Source: Byssothecium circinans (taxonomy: Eukaryota; Ascomycota; Dothideomycetes; Pleosporales; Massarinaceae). Taken from it: 64,000 bases of DNA. The DNA is taken from contig ML976997.1 of the NCBI GenBank assembly GCA_010015675.1, positions 534,431 to 598,430 on the forward strand. The letters are read 5' to 3'. Shown piece after piece: positions 11,095 through 22,156 of the stretch. The notes under the pieces are model-generated. The model saw nothing but the letters and a program-made list of their open reading frames with translations, was not told the origin of the DNA and ran no database searches. Position 1 is the stretch's first letter, and each line of letters starts with the position of its first letter. The position numbers and the translations under genes are program-made.

Positions 11095-12805
11095 ATGGCC
11101 AACCGCAACGCTCCGCTCTCCTTTGGCCCCGACCCCGTCACTGCGCCAAATGCACACACTGCCTATGTTAACGCGACACAAGGCCTCATGCACCGCCCTC
11201 CGTAGAACGCCGAATCCACCTTCGGCGTCACCAATGTTCCCCTCCCCGTACTCTACGTGATCGACGAGTATATATTCAGGAATCAATCTTGGGCAGGGCT
11301 GGAACAGGGTTACAACCTTCGCGGAGGCAAAGCATCTAGCGCGCGACCGGATGCGGCAATGACAAGCATGCTGCGGAGGCACAGCCCGGCCTGGTTCATG
11401 CACTTTCGCGTTGTTTTCCCTTGGAAGCTCCTGACGTTGGCCCAGCGGAGACAGTTCAGGAACCAAGGTCTCGGTGAGGGGAATTTCCCTTGTGTGCCAC
11501 CGTTGGTCTTCACTCCAGCCCCTGGGGTTATACCTCCGCTGGTGCAGAATGCGGCTCCCGTGCCTCCCACCGTCCCGGTGGTTCAGCAGGGTCCATTGGT
11601 CGCTCATTCTGCACAGGCTCCCGTTATCGGCTTACGGGTTCCTCGGAAGGCGATAGCTGCTCCGTCTAGCCCACAGGACCGAAGCGGAAAAGAGGCCGCA
11701 GACGACGCTACCGATGACAGGCCTAACTATGAAGGAGCTCCAACACCGCTAGTCTCCCTTGGTGACTACGACGGCAACAAGGATGCGTTCAAGCCAAACG
11801 ATGGAGATGCCAAAGCCTCGATCTTCAATGCCAAGCCAAATGCTGTGGGGTAAGTGAAACAGATGCCACGTCTATCGTATGATGTAAGTTAACAATGCTA
11901 GACTTCCAGTGGAGGAGTATATTCGACAAGGTCTCCGCCACCAGTTCACAGTCTTTCCCCTACGCATCTCCGCCTTGGACCAAACCGGTCACCGTGTCAT
12001 CGCCCTGGCCAGATTTGCACCGGCCGAACATCGCGTTGGGAGTACGGACCTCGAAACCTTAACCATCTTCGAGCACACAATGTGCCCCCGCCCACAAGGC
12101 CAATTGCCAGGCTCTATTTACGTCTACAATCCGACTGCAACAAACGGGTCACCGGTCACCGTCACCCCCATTCTTTGGACTGCCAACCGTCTGTGGGAGC
12201 AGCTTCTACACGCAGCCGCGTTGCGATCGACCGATTCCCATGATCTCGTTCTCGACTCCTTGAACCAATTTGTCGACCAGCTCATAAAGGATGGCGGATC
12301 ATTCATCCACTTGATGCCTAGGTCCAGACTTCTGCGGCTGTTCATCCAGCTTGATCAGGCCGAGGACCGTGGCACCATCTTCTGGCTGCTGGATATTATC
12401 ACTCTTAGCACTGCCAAATTTTTGAACGAGCCCGAGCCACCATATGAGGATGGCTTGAATCAATTCTCTCATTACCTAGTCATCAAGTATAGGTACTCAT
12501 ACGTGGGCGCTTGCCTAGGATACAGAGGGCATTGGGCATTCTGTGCGAGGTACCATGCGCATGGTAGCGAGTTATGCTATACTCGGCTGCAAGAGATGGT
12601 TTCACCTGAGCTCCAAGCCAGACAATTGTATACTGCCGCCATTCAAAAGATTATTCGAGATGGTATGGCTACACCGGGGGGGATTCAGGCACTGGGGAAT
12701 GAAAAGGAAGTGATCTTGAACGAGCTTGTTCGAGCGAGAGGTGATGAGGCCCATGAGGCAAGACTAGTCTATTTTCCGACAGCTCTGACACATGCCTTGC
12801 GTTAA
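11095..12805 (+). CDS. YH-HG motif family protein with one in-frame TAG
   Basis: Exons are 11095-11849 and 11902-12805 (52 bp intron, GTAAGT...CTAG, phase 2), spanning 553 codons. An in-frame TAG at 11203-11205 splits 36 N-terminal codons from the rest. The upstream part starts at GAAGATGGCC, the same context as the alternative start of the 3877 gene. The main part carries the family block VIDEYIFRNQSWAGLEQGYN and then WFMHFRVVFPWKLL. A Pro-rich linker, the globular region (VTPILWTANRLWEQLLHAAA) and the motif CARYHAHGSELC follow. The TAG could be a true nonsense change. It could also be the end of a 39-bp GT-AG segment, which would be very short for an intron. If translation starts after the TAG, the first ATG is inside the domain (near 11357) and much of the block is lost. 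The function is unknown. Confidence 0.6.
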
Positions 12806-13071
12806 GCTTCCTGCTAAGCATCCTGGACTCTATCCAATGCGTTGTTATCCTGGACAGAACAGTTGCTTCTCGCTTATTGGTAGCGCTGCATCCTTATGTA
12901 TGCACAATTAAAACTTCTAGTGCCCAGTCATTGCTAATTTAACTCTGTCGTCCCCTAGTATGAACGGATCTGTTGTTTCTTAGTGTTACTTGTTGCCCTC
13001 CGCCTCCACCCCCCCTTTTTTTTATCGATACAATAAAGGCTTCTCAAGACCTCTCACGTGACCAAACTCGT

Positions 13072-13163
13072 TGTGAAGCTAGATATTAGCAATAGCCGCT
13101 ACAAACTTGGCCTTCGTGGCCCTCTACCAGAGTTCTGAAAACTCATGATGGCCACAACTCTAG
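13072..13163 (+). repeat. Dispersed repeat, copy B
   Basis: Matches 3320-3401 segment by segment: TGTGAAGCT, then ACAAACTTGGCCTTCGTGGC, then GATGGCCACAACTCTAG. The two copies lie near different members of the same gene family. Confidence 0.75.
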
Positions 13164-13225
13164 GTAAGTGACCCTGCTCAAGAGATAAGCATTAGAAGAA
13201 AAGCAACATCAACACTAGAGCGGGG

Positions 13226-13261
13226 GGTATTGAACTCACACTCGTGCAATATTCGAGATAG
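13226..13261 (-). repeat. tRNA-like segment (possible SINE relic), copy B
   Basis: GGTATTGAACTC, then 17 bp, then GAGATAG, as at 3697-3730. The minus strand has a B-box-like GAGTTCAATACC, and upstream of it TAGTCGAATAGG, which fits an A box (TRGYNNANNNGG). It lies 62 bp after repeat copy B. Confidence 0.4.
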
Positions 13262-14601
13262 AGGATCCTATTCGACTAGCTCGGTCGAGGTCACAAGAGT
13301 TGACTCATTTGAGCCTGAAGCACCATCTGTAAACCCCTCTCTAAGCCTTTTAGGCGGTCCCTCAGCGGCATTCGCCCGTTAAAATCCTGTGCAAGTGGCG
13401 GAGTCGGCTCAGCCTCTAGCTTATTCAAAGAGGCAGATTGATATTGTTCCACCACGCTGGGCCTTTTGAGTGGCCTTGAATTGTCATTTGCTGGCTCTGC
13501 TAGTTGCGTAAAGGCAGCATTTTAGCCTTAGCAAACCAGCCCGTTAGAAAGTCCCGAAATAACTGCTCATCTTCAGCGTCTATCTCAAGAAGAATAACTC
13601 TGTTGATGTCGCTGCGGTATAGATGCTGTACGAGCTTTTGACTGTGACGAATCCTGCAACGTATTCGAGGATCTGTTCTAACTGTAATTCGGAAAGTTCA
13701 AGGAGCAGTTGAATGGTATATACCAATCCGCTAAAGTCAAAGGCGCTGTATTTGAGCTTTTTTGCAGACGCTCACTCCTTATTGCGAAACGGTCCCTCAT
13801 ACGTAAACCTGATCATGTGCATTATCTCGTTGCTAAGATGCCTGTTTAATATTTGAGCAGCTAACACTAATGTTTTCTAGTCAGTCGCCTACGCTCAAAG
13901 CCTTGTTAATTGTTCGAGAATACATCCAGACATTGGTCGTCGTTGGTCTGAATATCTTCGCTGATCCTAATAAGCTGAAGTTGAAATTGCCGCTAGAATA
14001 AAAGCATGGTAGTGGTGTACCAATAACGGCAGCGCGACTGAATTATTTTTAGGGGGCGAGATAGGGCATTTCGCCAGTGGGAATCTTAATATAGACTAGC
14101 GTACCTTAGCCTGCTACCTAATACAAAAACGCCGTCGGTGTGTTATAGTCCGTGCATTGAGGGGTTTCTCGTCCTAGTTGTTTGTTAGCTATAAGGGCCT
14201 CGGCGCTTAAGCTAACATACTCTTGCGCGTTTACCAATCATCATAGATGGATGCCTGGCGGATACGAGCTCTATTGAGAAACATGGTAGCAGGGCCGAAT
14301 GTGAGGCACAGCGTACGGCACATTGTGCATTAGACGGGCCGGCTGATCTTGTTGACGACGATATATTAACGGTGGGAAGCCTCCAAAATTTCCCAGTCAC
14401 TCTCCAGCAATCAACTTACAGAGTCCTCTTCGATCTTTAGCTCGTTCATTTCCACCTCTGAACACTACTGTTCCTTCCGCTTCTGTCGGCGAGTTCAGTA
14501 TCCCAGCAATAAGCAAAGCCATTATTCAATTAGGGAACCAGCTTCGTAATGTAATCACACCATGCATGTTAACAAGGATCTATTCTAACATATCCAAAAG
14601 A

Positions 14602-15058
14602 ATGTCTAGCTATCCCCTTTTCATCGTGACTTATGATCGCGGTAAGCGCTAGGATAACTCTACTAAGAAGAAACTGTTCTATTGGGCCCTTCTTCCTTAA
14701 GACTAGGAGCGCCGCAGGTGAAGGCCTTACATTTCAGCTTCGAGGAATGCCAGGAGCCTTTTATTATTTGGGGGAAGAGAGGGTGAACATCAACTCGTCT
14801 AGAAGCAAGAATGGAGAGCTCAAAATTAGGGCTATTCCTATAAGCAAGTACGACCGCTTTAAGCAGCTTTTAGCAGCTGCGCCTATCGACAATGTTGAAT
14901 CTTCGAATTGGAACTGTCAAGACTAGAGCTTGAGCGTCTTAGATTAGCTCCAGCAGGAGGGATTTATTAAGGAGCAGTATAAGAACAACGTTATTAAGTA
15001 TTAGCTTCGCGAGGATAAGTAGTTCGAATAACCAGGAGTGTGGATAATGCTTAGGTAA
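14602..15058 (+). pseudogene. DUF6914-like relic with RIP-type stops
   Basis: From ATG 14602 one frame reads MSSYPLFIVTYDRGKR, stop, DNSTKKKLFYWALLP, then two more stops. After a frame change near 14705 the signal continues with GEGLTFQLRGMPGAFYYLGE, ESSNWNCQD, stop, SLSVLD, stop, LQQEGFI and further stops. The order (a start such as LYIVTY, then YWALL, then a Trp/Cys segment before an acidic helix) resembles fungal DUF6914 proteins. That family match is from memory and unverified. All stops are TAG or TAA at places where Gln or Trp would be expected (for example after WNCQD), consistent with C-to-T or G-to-A change. The gene is clearly broken. Confidence 0.5.
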
Positions 15059-16318
15059 AAGGGCTTTTTAGTTTAGAATTGCTAGAGAATACGCTTAATT
15101 CATAGTTTAGACGGATAAGGATCTAAGACTTTCCCTACAAGTACTTTCCACCACTACATGTACCTATTTTTAAATAATAATTTAGTAAACTTTTAATATG
15201 CTGGCCACTAGCTAGCTATCTCCTAATTAATAATTCTAGTAATCTTTCTAGTGGATGGCTCAACGAGAATATAATCCCTACATAGGTCTGCGTGGTTAAA
15301 TATAATGTCGTAGTCGTCTACTAGTTGTTAGCGATAAGATATAGTAAGTTTAGGATGAGGACACCATGTGACGGGCGCGACAAAGATATTATGCAATTCA
15401 GACACAGAGGTGAATGGACCGCAGGGAAGACCGTTGTTCAGATGATGATCGTACGCTGGTCCGCTAATACAAGATCTAATATAGCTAGGCTCTGGACGCT
15501 GGATAGCCCGTAGTTTATTAAGGTAGTTAGAGAGATCTCGTTGCGTCGTTACTTACGCTTCTTCACTCATGTTCGTCCAAGTATTGGTCAGAGACAACCC
15601 TGGAATAAGGACTATAGAAAACTAACTACCACTCTCCTTAACCTGGGATTTGATCACCGCAGGCACAGGGATCAATGTATTGCGCTGAATGAAGAAGATA
15701 GTATCTACTTCTCTCTGGACTTCATGACGCGTTCCGTACTTGATAAAGATAAAATTGTTGTACTTTTGAGCCCGCTTAGCTAAGGGCTGAGTGGCGCGAC
15801 CGGAAAACGCAGCTGGTGTGCCTAACATGGCTGGCGTTGGGTATGAGTAGCCGTGACGGGTCTCGGTGTAAGTTCGAAAGTTGAACAATCGTGCGGTGTG
15901 GATGTAGAGGGCATAAGGGTAAGGAAAACGTATGCTAGGTTGCCAAAGCTACGTTTATTTGATCGCATACTTGGCCTAATCGGGAATGGCAAAGATCTAA
16001 CCGAATGTAGCTAGTAGACTAGGAAGCGCCACGCTTAGGCCAGTTTAGGTTACAAGCCAAGAACACTGCATACAAAAAATCCAATGCAGCAAAAGAATTT
16101 GCCAAAAACATACCTACAACAGCAAGGATTAACCTTGTACACAAGAGTAGTATAATCTCCTAGCTAGTCCTCTGCATCGCTAGCGCCTACGTTAAAATAC
16201 CAAAATTCCGGTCAGACTCTCGCCGCGAGGCGCAACAGCAGCAACCGGTACACCAGCTTCGGCATCTCCCCTTTCGCGAAAACCAGGCGGCGGCGATTCT
16301 TGCAAATTATCGTCATCG
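15059..16318. other. AT-rich decayed region
   Basis: No intact gene. Apart from the broken frame at 15325-15783, it holds AT-rich stop-dense sequence (about 15050-15320) and short frames only. Confidence 0.4.
15325..15783 (+). pseudogene. Unidentified broken reading frame
   Basis: One frame runs for about 152 codons with a single internal TAG at 15511-15513. It joins ...ARLWTLDSP to FIKVVREISLRRYLRFF. The composition is protein-like (NKDYRKLTTTLLNLGFDHRR, ALNEEDSIYFSLDF) and basic to mixed, with no family recognised. It lies between two other relics in a stop-rich region, so it is probably a remnant. It could be chance. Confidence 0.3.
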
Positions 16319-18102
16319 CTAACGTCGAAAAGCCAACATGGTCGGACGGTCGTTGTACAGTAGTCCGATGCCCTCAAACTCGTGCTCCGCGTCGTGGATG
16401 CTCGATTGGCGACTGAAGCACTTGAAGCAGAACGAGATGCACTTTTCATTGTATACCCCGAATTTCCTGCATATGCCAGGGTCATCGTCATCGTCATCGT
16501 CAGCGTCAGGTTCAAGCAAGTCAGGCATGTCCAAAACTGGTTATGCAAGTCAAAAGGCGTGGGAATAGAACTGACAACAAAGCAACTGTTCGCATGTGGC
16601 GCCTTTCAGAGTCGCCGGCTTCAACCTCGTGGAACGTCTTGTCCCACTCCTCTTCAGTCTCTTGATCGGGTCTAAATAACTCTTGTGCGTTCCCTAGGTT
16701 CGAGTAAGTTGCATGTCTTCCTCTTGGAGTGTGCGACCGACCGGAGCAGTTCGGGAGCTTTCAATGGCGACCCCACTCTTCTTTCGTGTTGGAGCCGGAG
16801 CCTCGAGCCCACATGTCAGCGTTTCGTTCAAGTAGCCCCTTCACGGTGAGGACGGAGCCGGAGCGCGCCGCCCACATCAACGGCGTCCACTTGTCGTAGT
16901 CTGCCTCGTTAATGTCAATGTTCTTGAATGTGTCCATTAGGTACTGGAAACAGTCCCTGTACGTCGCTGATGCAGCGAAGTGGATTGGCATGCGGCCCAT
17001 GGTGTCTTTCACATCTATCTTAGCGCCGGCCCTAATGAGGACCTTGATGGCGTCGTCCCACAATGACGCGCATGCGACATGCACAGCGCGGCGCGGCGCG
17101 GCGACCCTGGCTGTCGGAAACCTCTAGCTGGGCATTGCGCCGGATGCGCTACTTTAGGAGCTGGGTGCCAGCAGAATTGTTGGTTCTGGCCAAATTTGCA
17201 GCGCGGATGATCGGGTAGGTAGCCGAACGGGACTCCACCAGCTTTTGTTAATTGGTACTCTGGCTTCGTCAACCAAGTAGACTACCGCGCCATGGGCTTC
17301 AGTTTCGCGTGGTCTTGGACGCCCAACGCCGTATGTATACAGCAATGACTCGCCGTACTCCGGATCGACCGTCTCGAGCTCCGCACCCGATCCTACAAGC
17401 ATCTTGGCCATCCTCAAGTCGGCCTTGCTGACGGCTAGATGAAGGATGCTGCCGAAGCGGGGATTACATCTGTTTACGCCGGCACCTTGCAACGCTCTCG
17501 TTGCCGTTGCCGACGGCAACTGAGAGGGGACCGTGTCCGTCCCGGTCTTGAAAATCAAACGAAGCATTGGCTTCCACGAGTAGCTGGACTACGGAGAGGG
17601 GGGTCTTCCCCCGAATACCATGAAGCCGAGTTCGGCCCGGGTCGTCGACTTGATCTAAGTAAACGCTGGAGGGTACAGAGAGCGGCAGTCGCGGACGGGG
17701 CCTGCCACCACATTCTTCAAATCAGATTCCGTCCGCAGCAGTAGCAGTATATCTCCCGCATCATTCCCGTTCCTGTTTTTTAATGTTGGGATCGCCCCGC
17801 CTTTGAGAAGAGCCTTGACACATTTGGCAGTTAAGCTAAAAGTAACGTAGGCATGTTCCCGCTATGGTGCTCTTGGCCTTGGCGACTGCTCCCTCTGCGC
17901 TTTCCACGAGTCCTTCTTCAGGTGCGTGGTAGAACGAATTGTGGCTAAATTTGACATCGCCGTCCTTCACCGTGATTATTCCGCCAAAAGCCTCTTCTAT
18001 CTTAGCCACAGTGCCTTGCACGTCAAGGTCCTCAAATCGCTCCGCCGCATGTTCAACCCAATGGAAAACGGTCTCGCCTCGTGTACGGAGCGCGGGAGCC
18101 AA
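16319..18102 (-). pseudogene. NACHT/STAND-ankyrin-ZZ protein relic
   Basis: Reading the minus strand from 18102, the first frame holds ITVKDGDVKFSHNSFYHAPE and ends IAGTCLRYF. This resembles the segment after the NACHT ATPase in fungal STAND proteins (V...H.S, then ...IA..CL.YL). Ankyrin-like repeats follow in changing frames: AKCVKALLKGGAIPTLKNRNG, then GSILHLAVSKADLRMAKMLV, then HVACASLWDDAIKVLIRAGA and GRMPIHFAASATYRDCFQYL, and DKWTPLMWAARSGSVLTVKG. The last frame (16534-16319) has C..., ISFCFKCFSRQSSIHDAEHE, a ZZ-like zinc-finger end. Frame changes occur inside repeats, for example at a GC-rich CGCCGCGCCGCG run near 17090 and at a duplicated CTA near 17220, and one TAG lies at about 17153-17155. 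Splicing does not explain them. The ATPase itself is not seen. Confidence 0.65.
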
Positions 18103-18756
18103 ACAGGAGATAAAAACCTTATACCACGTTCTCTACCGTTGCCAACGGGCGACAAAACGACGATTTTTTTCCCGCGATTTCGGATCTCGGCGTTCCCTCG
18201 ATGATGGATAGATACCGAGCCGGGTGAGAGAATGACGCGTCCCAAACGTATTACGGCACATCGATTGCATTGCTCGAGCAAACTCTCCCTCTGCTGCAGC
18301 ATGAAATCTTCGTAGATTGGGCGGCGCTTGGGTTATCAGGGGATCCAAGCCCGATCGATCGTAGCTCTTCGGTCAAGCTGGTCTTTCGAGCGGGCGAAGC
18401 GCAGGGCTGTCGTTGAGGTAGGTTGATGCGCGCTTCTTCGATAGGGAAGAAAGAATGCAACACCTAGGTCCTCCTCCGAACTAGACAGGATAGGACAATA
18501 CGGTATTCGGTGTCCCTGTAGCTCTCTCTGCTCCTCTAGCACACGATGCAGAAACCAAAGGTGCAGGATAGATACCTATTGGATAGGTCCCACATTAAGT
18601 TCGCAAAAGCATAAACGCGCGCGTCAACGAGGGTCTGTATCCTCCTATGCTCTGCTCGGCCATGCGATGTACACTTTCATGTCGTTCTTTGTATCAACAT
18701 AGAAGAATCTCTAATTAACTCTTTACCCATCTAGACTGACTGGCTACGAACTGGTC
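18103..18756. other. Intergenic, no gene seen
   Basis: Between the upstream end of the NACHT-ankyrin relic and the stop of the peptidase gene. Short frames only. Some may be further unrecognisable remains of the relic. Confidence 0.4.
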
Positions 18757-20522
18757 TCAGAAATGAAGGTCCGACAGGCCGGCCTTTTGGATATTTTCCT
18801 GCAGCGTGCCGTTCAGCATCACGCCGAAGGGCGCGCTTTCAGTGGCGCAGAAATTGTCCTGGCCCGGTAGCTGTGTGCTCTGGAAGTAGGCGCGTACCTT
18901 CGCGAAGGCACACTGGTTGTTGGTCAGCGCGGTGACGTGCTGGGGACGCGGTTAGCAGTGGTTCTCGAAAGATGAAGCGGTGGCAACCTACTCCCATGGC
19001 GTCGACGGTGAGGATCTGCGCATTTTTGTATTTTGGAGCGCCTGAGCGTGAACTGGGTGTGGTTAGCATAGCGTCATACAGCACAACGGCGTGGCCACCT
19101 CTGTGCGCGCGGAAATTCGTACTTTTCAATCGGAGTTACTGGGTCGTAGGTATTGCTCACGAAGAGCATTGGTGTAGCAGTGTCACCCCCAAACGGGCCT
19201 GTGAAGATGTTGGTCTTGATCTTCCACCCAGTACACCCGAGCGAGTTCTTCATCCAGAGTTCGCCGATGATGCTCTGAGCCTTGAGGCTCTGGATTTGCG
19301 GCTGCAATTCCTCTAGAGTCCGTCCATAGTACATATTATTCTGATCAGAGCAGGCCACGGCTAAGGTATATTCCCCAAGCACCTGGCCCGCCGGCCCGGG
19401 GTCCCCCGTTGACGCTATGAGCTGCTGCGTCCACTGCTTGAGCATGCCCGAGTCGAGCATGCTTGAGTCGAGCGCGGCCTCGAGGCCGACGAGGACCTGC
19501 GAGAAGTTTTCAAAGCTCGCCAGCGGCGTGTAGGCGGCACCCAGGGCGGTGGACTTGAGCGTGAGCAGGGCCTTGGCGATATCGGTGGAGTTGCTCCAGT
19601 GGGCGGCCTCGGCACTGCGGGCGTCGAGCTGGGTGAACGACGCCTTGAAGCGCGCGAACGTGTCCTGCGCCGAGTTCCCTGTGGCGTACGGGCACCGTGA
19701 GGGGGCCGCGCTGCAGTAGATGAAGAATAGTGCTAGGACGCCGTCCAGATGGTTGATGCTGTTGGTGATCCAGCCGCTTAGGTAGCTCTCTGGGCCAACG
19801 ACGGCGTCAAGGACGGCGTTGCCCACGCGTTCGGGGAACATGGACGCAAACGTCTGCCCGACCATGGTGCCATAGCTAATGCCGTAGAAGTTTAGTAGGC
19901 TGCTATTCTTAGCAGCGCTGCGGCCCTCAGGGGTGCGGGCGTAGGCGTCGGCGATAGAGACAAGGTCGCGCGCGACGACGGCCGTTGACATGTGCGGCCC
20001 AGCGGAGTCGGCGCCCGATCGCTGCGCGCACCGGTCGCCAATCTCTCTGCCGTACTCCAAGAAGCCGTCGTAGAAGCCGTTGCTGAGCCGCGGGACGGTA
20101 TCACGCCGGGTACTATTCCCCGTACAGTCGAGCGCTGGCTCGCTGCGGAACATGCCGCGCGGGTCGAAGCTGACGATGTCCCAGTTAGAGCCAATAACGG
20201 CCTGCAAGGCGCTGCCGCTATCGCGCACCAGGTCTACGCCTGAGCCGCCAGGGCCGCCTGGGATTGCCACGACCATGCCCTGGTAGGGCCCGTCCGTAGA
20301 GTTGCTGGCGGCTGCGTACTTCAGCAGCGGAACCGCCGCCCGGCCATGGCACTGGTTCTTGCATGTGTAGTCCAGCGGGACCTCGAGCTTCGCGCAGAAG
20401 AAGTTCGTCCCGCACGGGCTCCACTTCAGCTCTGCCGAGGGCGCAATAATAACGTCCTCGAAGGCCCAACTACCCTTCGTGGCGGCGGCGAGCGCGGCCG
20501 CGTAGTACTTTGTGGCGACCAT
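18757..20522 (-). CDS. TAP-like secreted serine peptidase (alpha/beta hydrolase)
   Basis: Minus-strand exons are 20522-19123, 19052-18992 and 18939-18757, with introns of 70 and 52 bp, giving 547 residues. Proteins of this family (tripeptidyl aminopeptidase-like) release short peptides from N-termini outside the cell. Visible features are an N-terminal Ala-rich stretch (possible signal), the oxyanion-type GGPGGSG at 89-95, and FDPRG. The nucleophile motif GISYG has Ser216. NTYDPVTPIE carries the acidic residue near 460, and the last two exons form the TAP-like C-terminal domain with the catalytic His in MGH. The first intron was placed so that the protein continues with APKYKNAQ, as the family requires. 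ATG 20522 was chosen because a TATAAA lies ~95 bp upstream. An ATG at 20642 would precede that TATA. Confidence 0.85.
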
Positions 20523-20616
20523 GGCGACGGAAAAGACGCCTCGGAGTGGAACTGTAACGAACGTTGATAGAAAATAGAAATATGATATCCACAGAGGTGA
20601 GAAGGATGACGGCCCC

Positions 20617-20622
20617 TTTATA
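20617..20622 (-). promoter_or_regulatory. TATA box of the TAP-like peptidase gene
   Basis: TATAAA on the minus strand, about 95 bp upstream of ATG 20522 and downstream of the ATG at 20642. It argues for the shorter start. Confidence 0.5.
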
Positions 20623-22156
20623 CCGCCGAGCCTATTTGGCAAGCTAGTAGGCTAGGGCGAAGCCCAAGCCCGTTACAGACTTGGGGTGTTGGTGAAGGTT
20701 AGAGAGCAGAGGAGCGTGGTCCGTGTCCAAGGTTATATCGTTGAGCTTCCACTCCTCTGAATCCTCCAACGCGCGTCTGTGAGGCTCAGAGCGGTAGTAC
20801 CTAAGTATCGTGCGAGACCCTTTTCCTACCCTGGATACACGTCTAGTCTCCCGCGCCCTAGTTGGTTAGGCGCATAAACCATGAACGCCATCAATACGCG
20901 CATTGGCTAAGTCCTTAAAATAGTGTGCCGTAGCTACCCGTGGAGCGTAGTGGGTACAACTAAAATCAGAATCACGTGGAAATTTTGTCCCTAGCGAACC
21001 AATAAAACCTTACACATCCGAGGAGCAATACTTACACGCACGGGTGGTTTCAGAATTCCGTTTTATTAGACTAATTAGGATTACGCTAGGACACCCCATC
21101 AAACAGCTTACCTCTTGTAGATTCGCCGCCTCACAAGGGTGTGGCCGGTGCGCGGCCTCCCTATCTGTGGTGGTAAAATCCAGTAGCAAGCTTCTTTCAT
21201 TACCGTTAAGTACCATTGATATCGCCTGTATTGAACTGAACGCTAAGCCGCCGTAGTAGTAAAGATAGCCGTCATTGCTATGGACTTAACCGAGGCAGTG
21301 ATAGCACACCAAAACTCGGAAACGGTTCGGATGATGACCTGCACCTGAACTAGTAACTGGCAAATAGGTACGCTCACACCTCTGGGAAGGCTGTTGACAG
21401 GATCATAAGGATTCGAAAACAGATCACCATTCTCAGAACGGCTTGGGCTGTTGCCGATCGAATCATATCATACGACGGCGGAGGTGTTTTTGTATGGACC
21501 AGCTCGTTCCCCAGTCCTCGGTCGGCACATGTTGCGGGAATAAGGCTGCATACGAATCCTCGAAAGCGCGGTTGATATGTTCGTGCCTCGCTGTGGCTAA
21601 TACAGTAGCTGAAGAAGGGTTTGGCAGCTTCTCATAGCCATCCGTGACCTTGGGACGCCGGGAAGCATAGTCTTGCACACATAAGCTACCCATTTCGGTG
21701 CTTGGATGCAACGCTGTGAGATACTGCCCACCAGTTGCAAGATCATGGCTAGAGCGAGGTCCTTCTTCATCAACTCGGTCGACGGTTTTCTTTCAAGCTT
21801 GAGATCGTCGAGGATGCTGTTAGTCACCCTTTTTTGAGCCTCTGTCGCATATTGGTGAAATCTTCGCCCTTTTGTACGTCGCTCAGCCGCTGCATTGTAA
21901 GTTTCCCTTGTCGAATCTAGGCGCTTATGCAGCTATTTAGACAACAGGCTGCCCAAGGTTGTTGGAAGCATTTCAACAAACAAGCCCTGAAGCTACCATG
22001 GTATCTTGGAATCACTCCCTTTTTGGAAACCATAAAAATAAGAAATACAAAATCATATACATAAATACGGACTATCTTACAACTGCGCACCGATCGATCC
22101 CAAGACTGCTTACGCTAGCCAGTAACTCCAACCTGCGAAGGAAGGCTTCACCTCAT
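20623..22156. other. Intergenic, no supported gene
   Basis: Two overlapping minus-strand frames (21827-21597 and 21711-21463) have protein-like stretches but no recognised family and no clear start or splice. They could be remains of one gene. Nothing else is seen. Confidence 0.4.

Larger units (their letters stand above)
12806..14601. other. Decayed, stop-rich region
   Basis: No intact gene. It contains copy B of the dispersed repeat, the second tRNA-like segment, and a possible minus-strand coding remnant around 13500-13760. That remnant has two overlapping open frames, neither recognised. Many TAG and TAA triplets suggest old mutated mobile DNA, but no transposase or reverse transcriptase motif was found. 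Confidence 0.4.

Noticed and set aside
13226..13300. Functional tRNA gene
   Set aside because: Box A- and B-like sequences exist on the minus strand, but a paired cloverleaf could not be drawn. Kept as a relic repeat.
13480..13760. Minus-strand coding remnant
   Set aside because: Two overlapping frames are both open for ~60 codons and neither is recognised. Not separable from chance.
21463..21827. Two overlapping minus-strand frames
   Set aside because: Some protein-like stretches, but no family, start or splice support. Mentioned only as possible remains.
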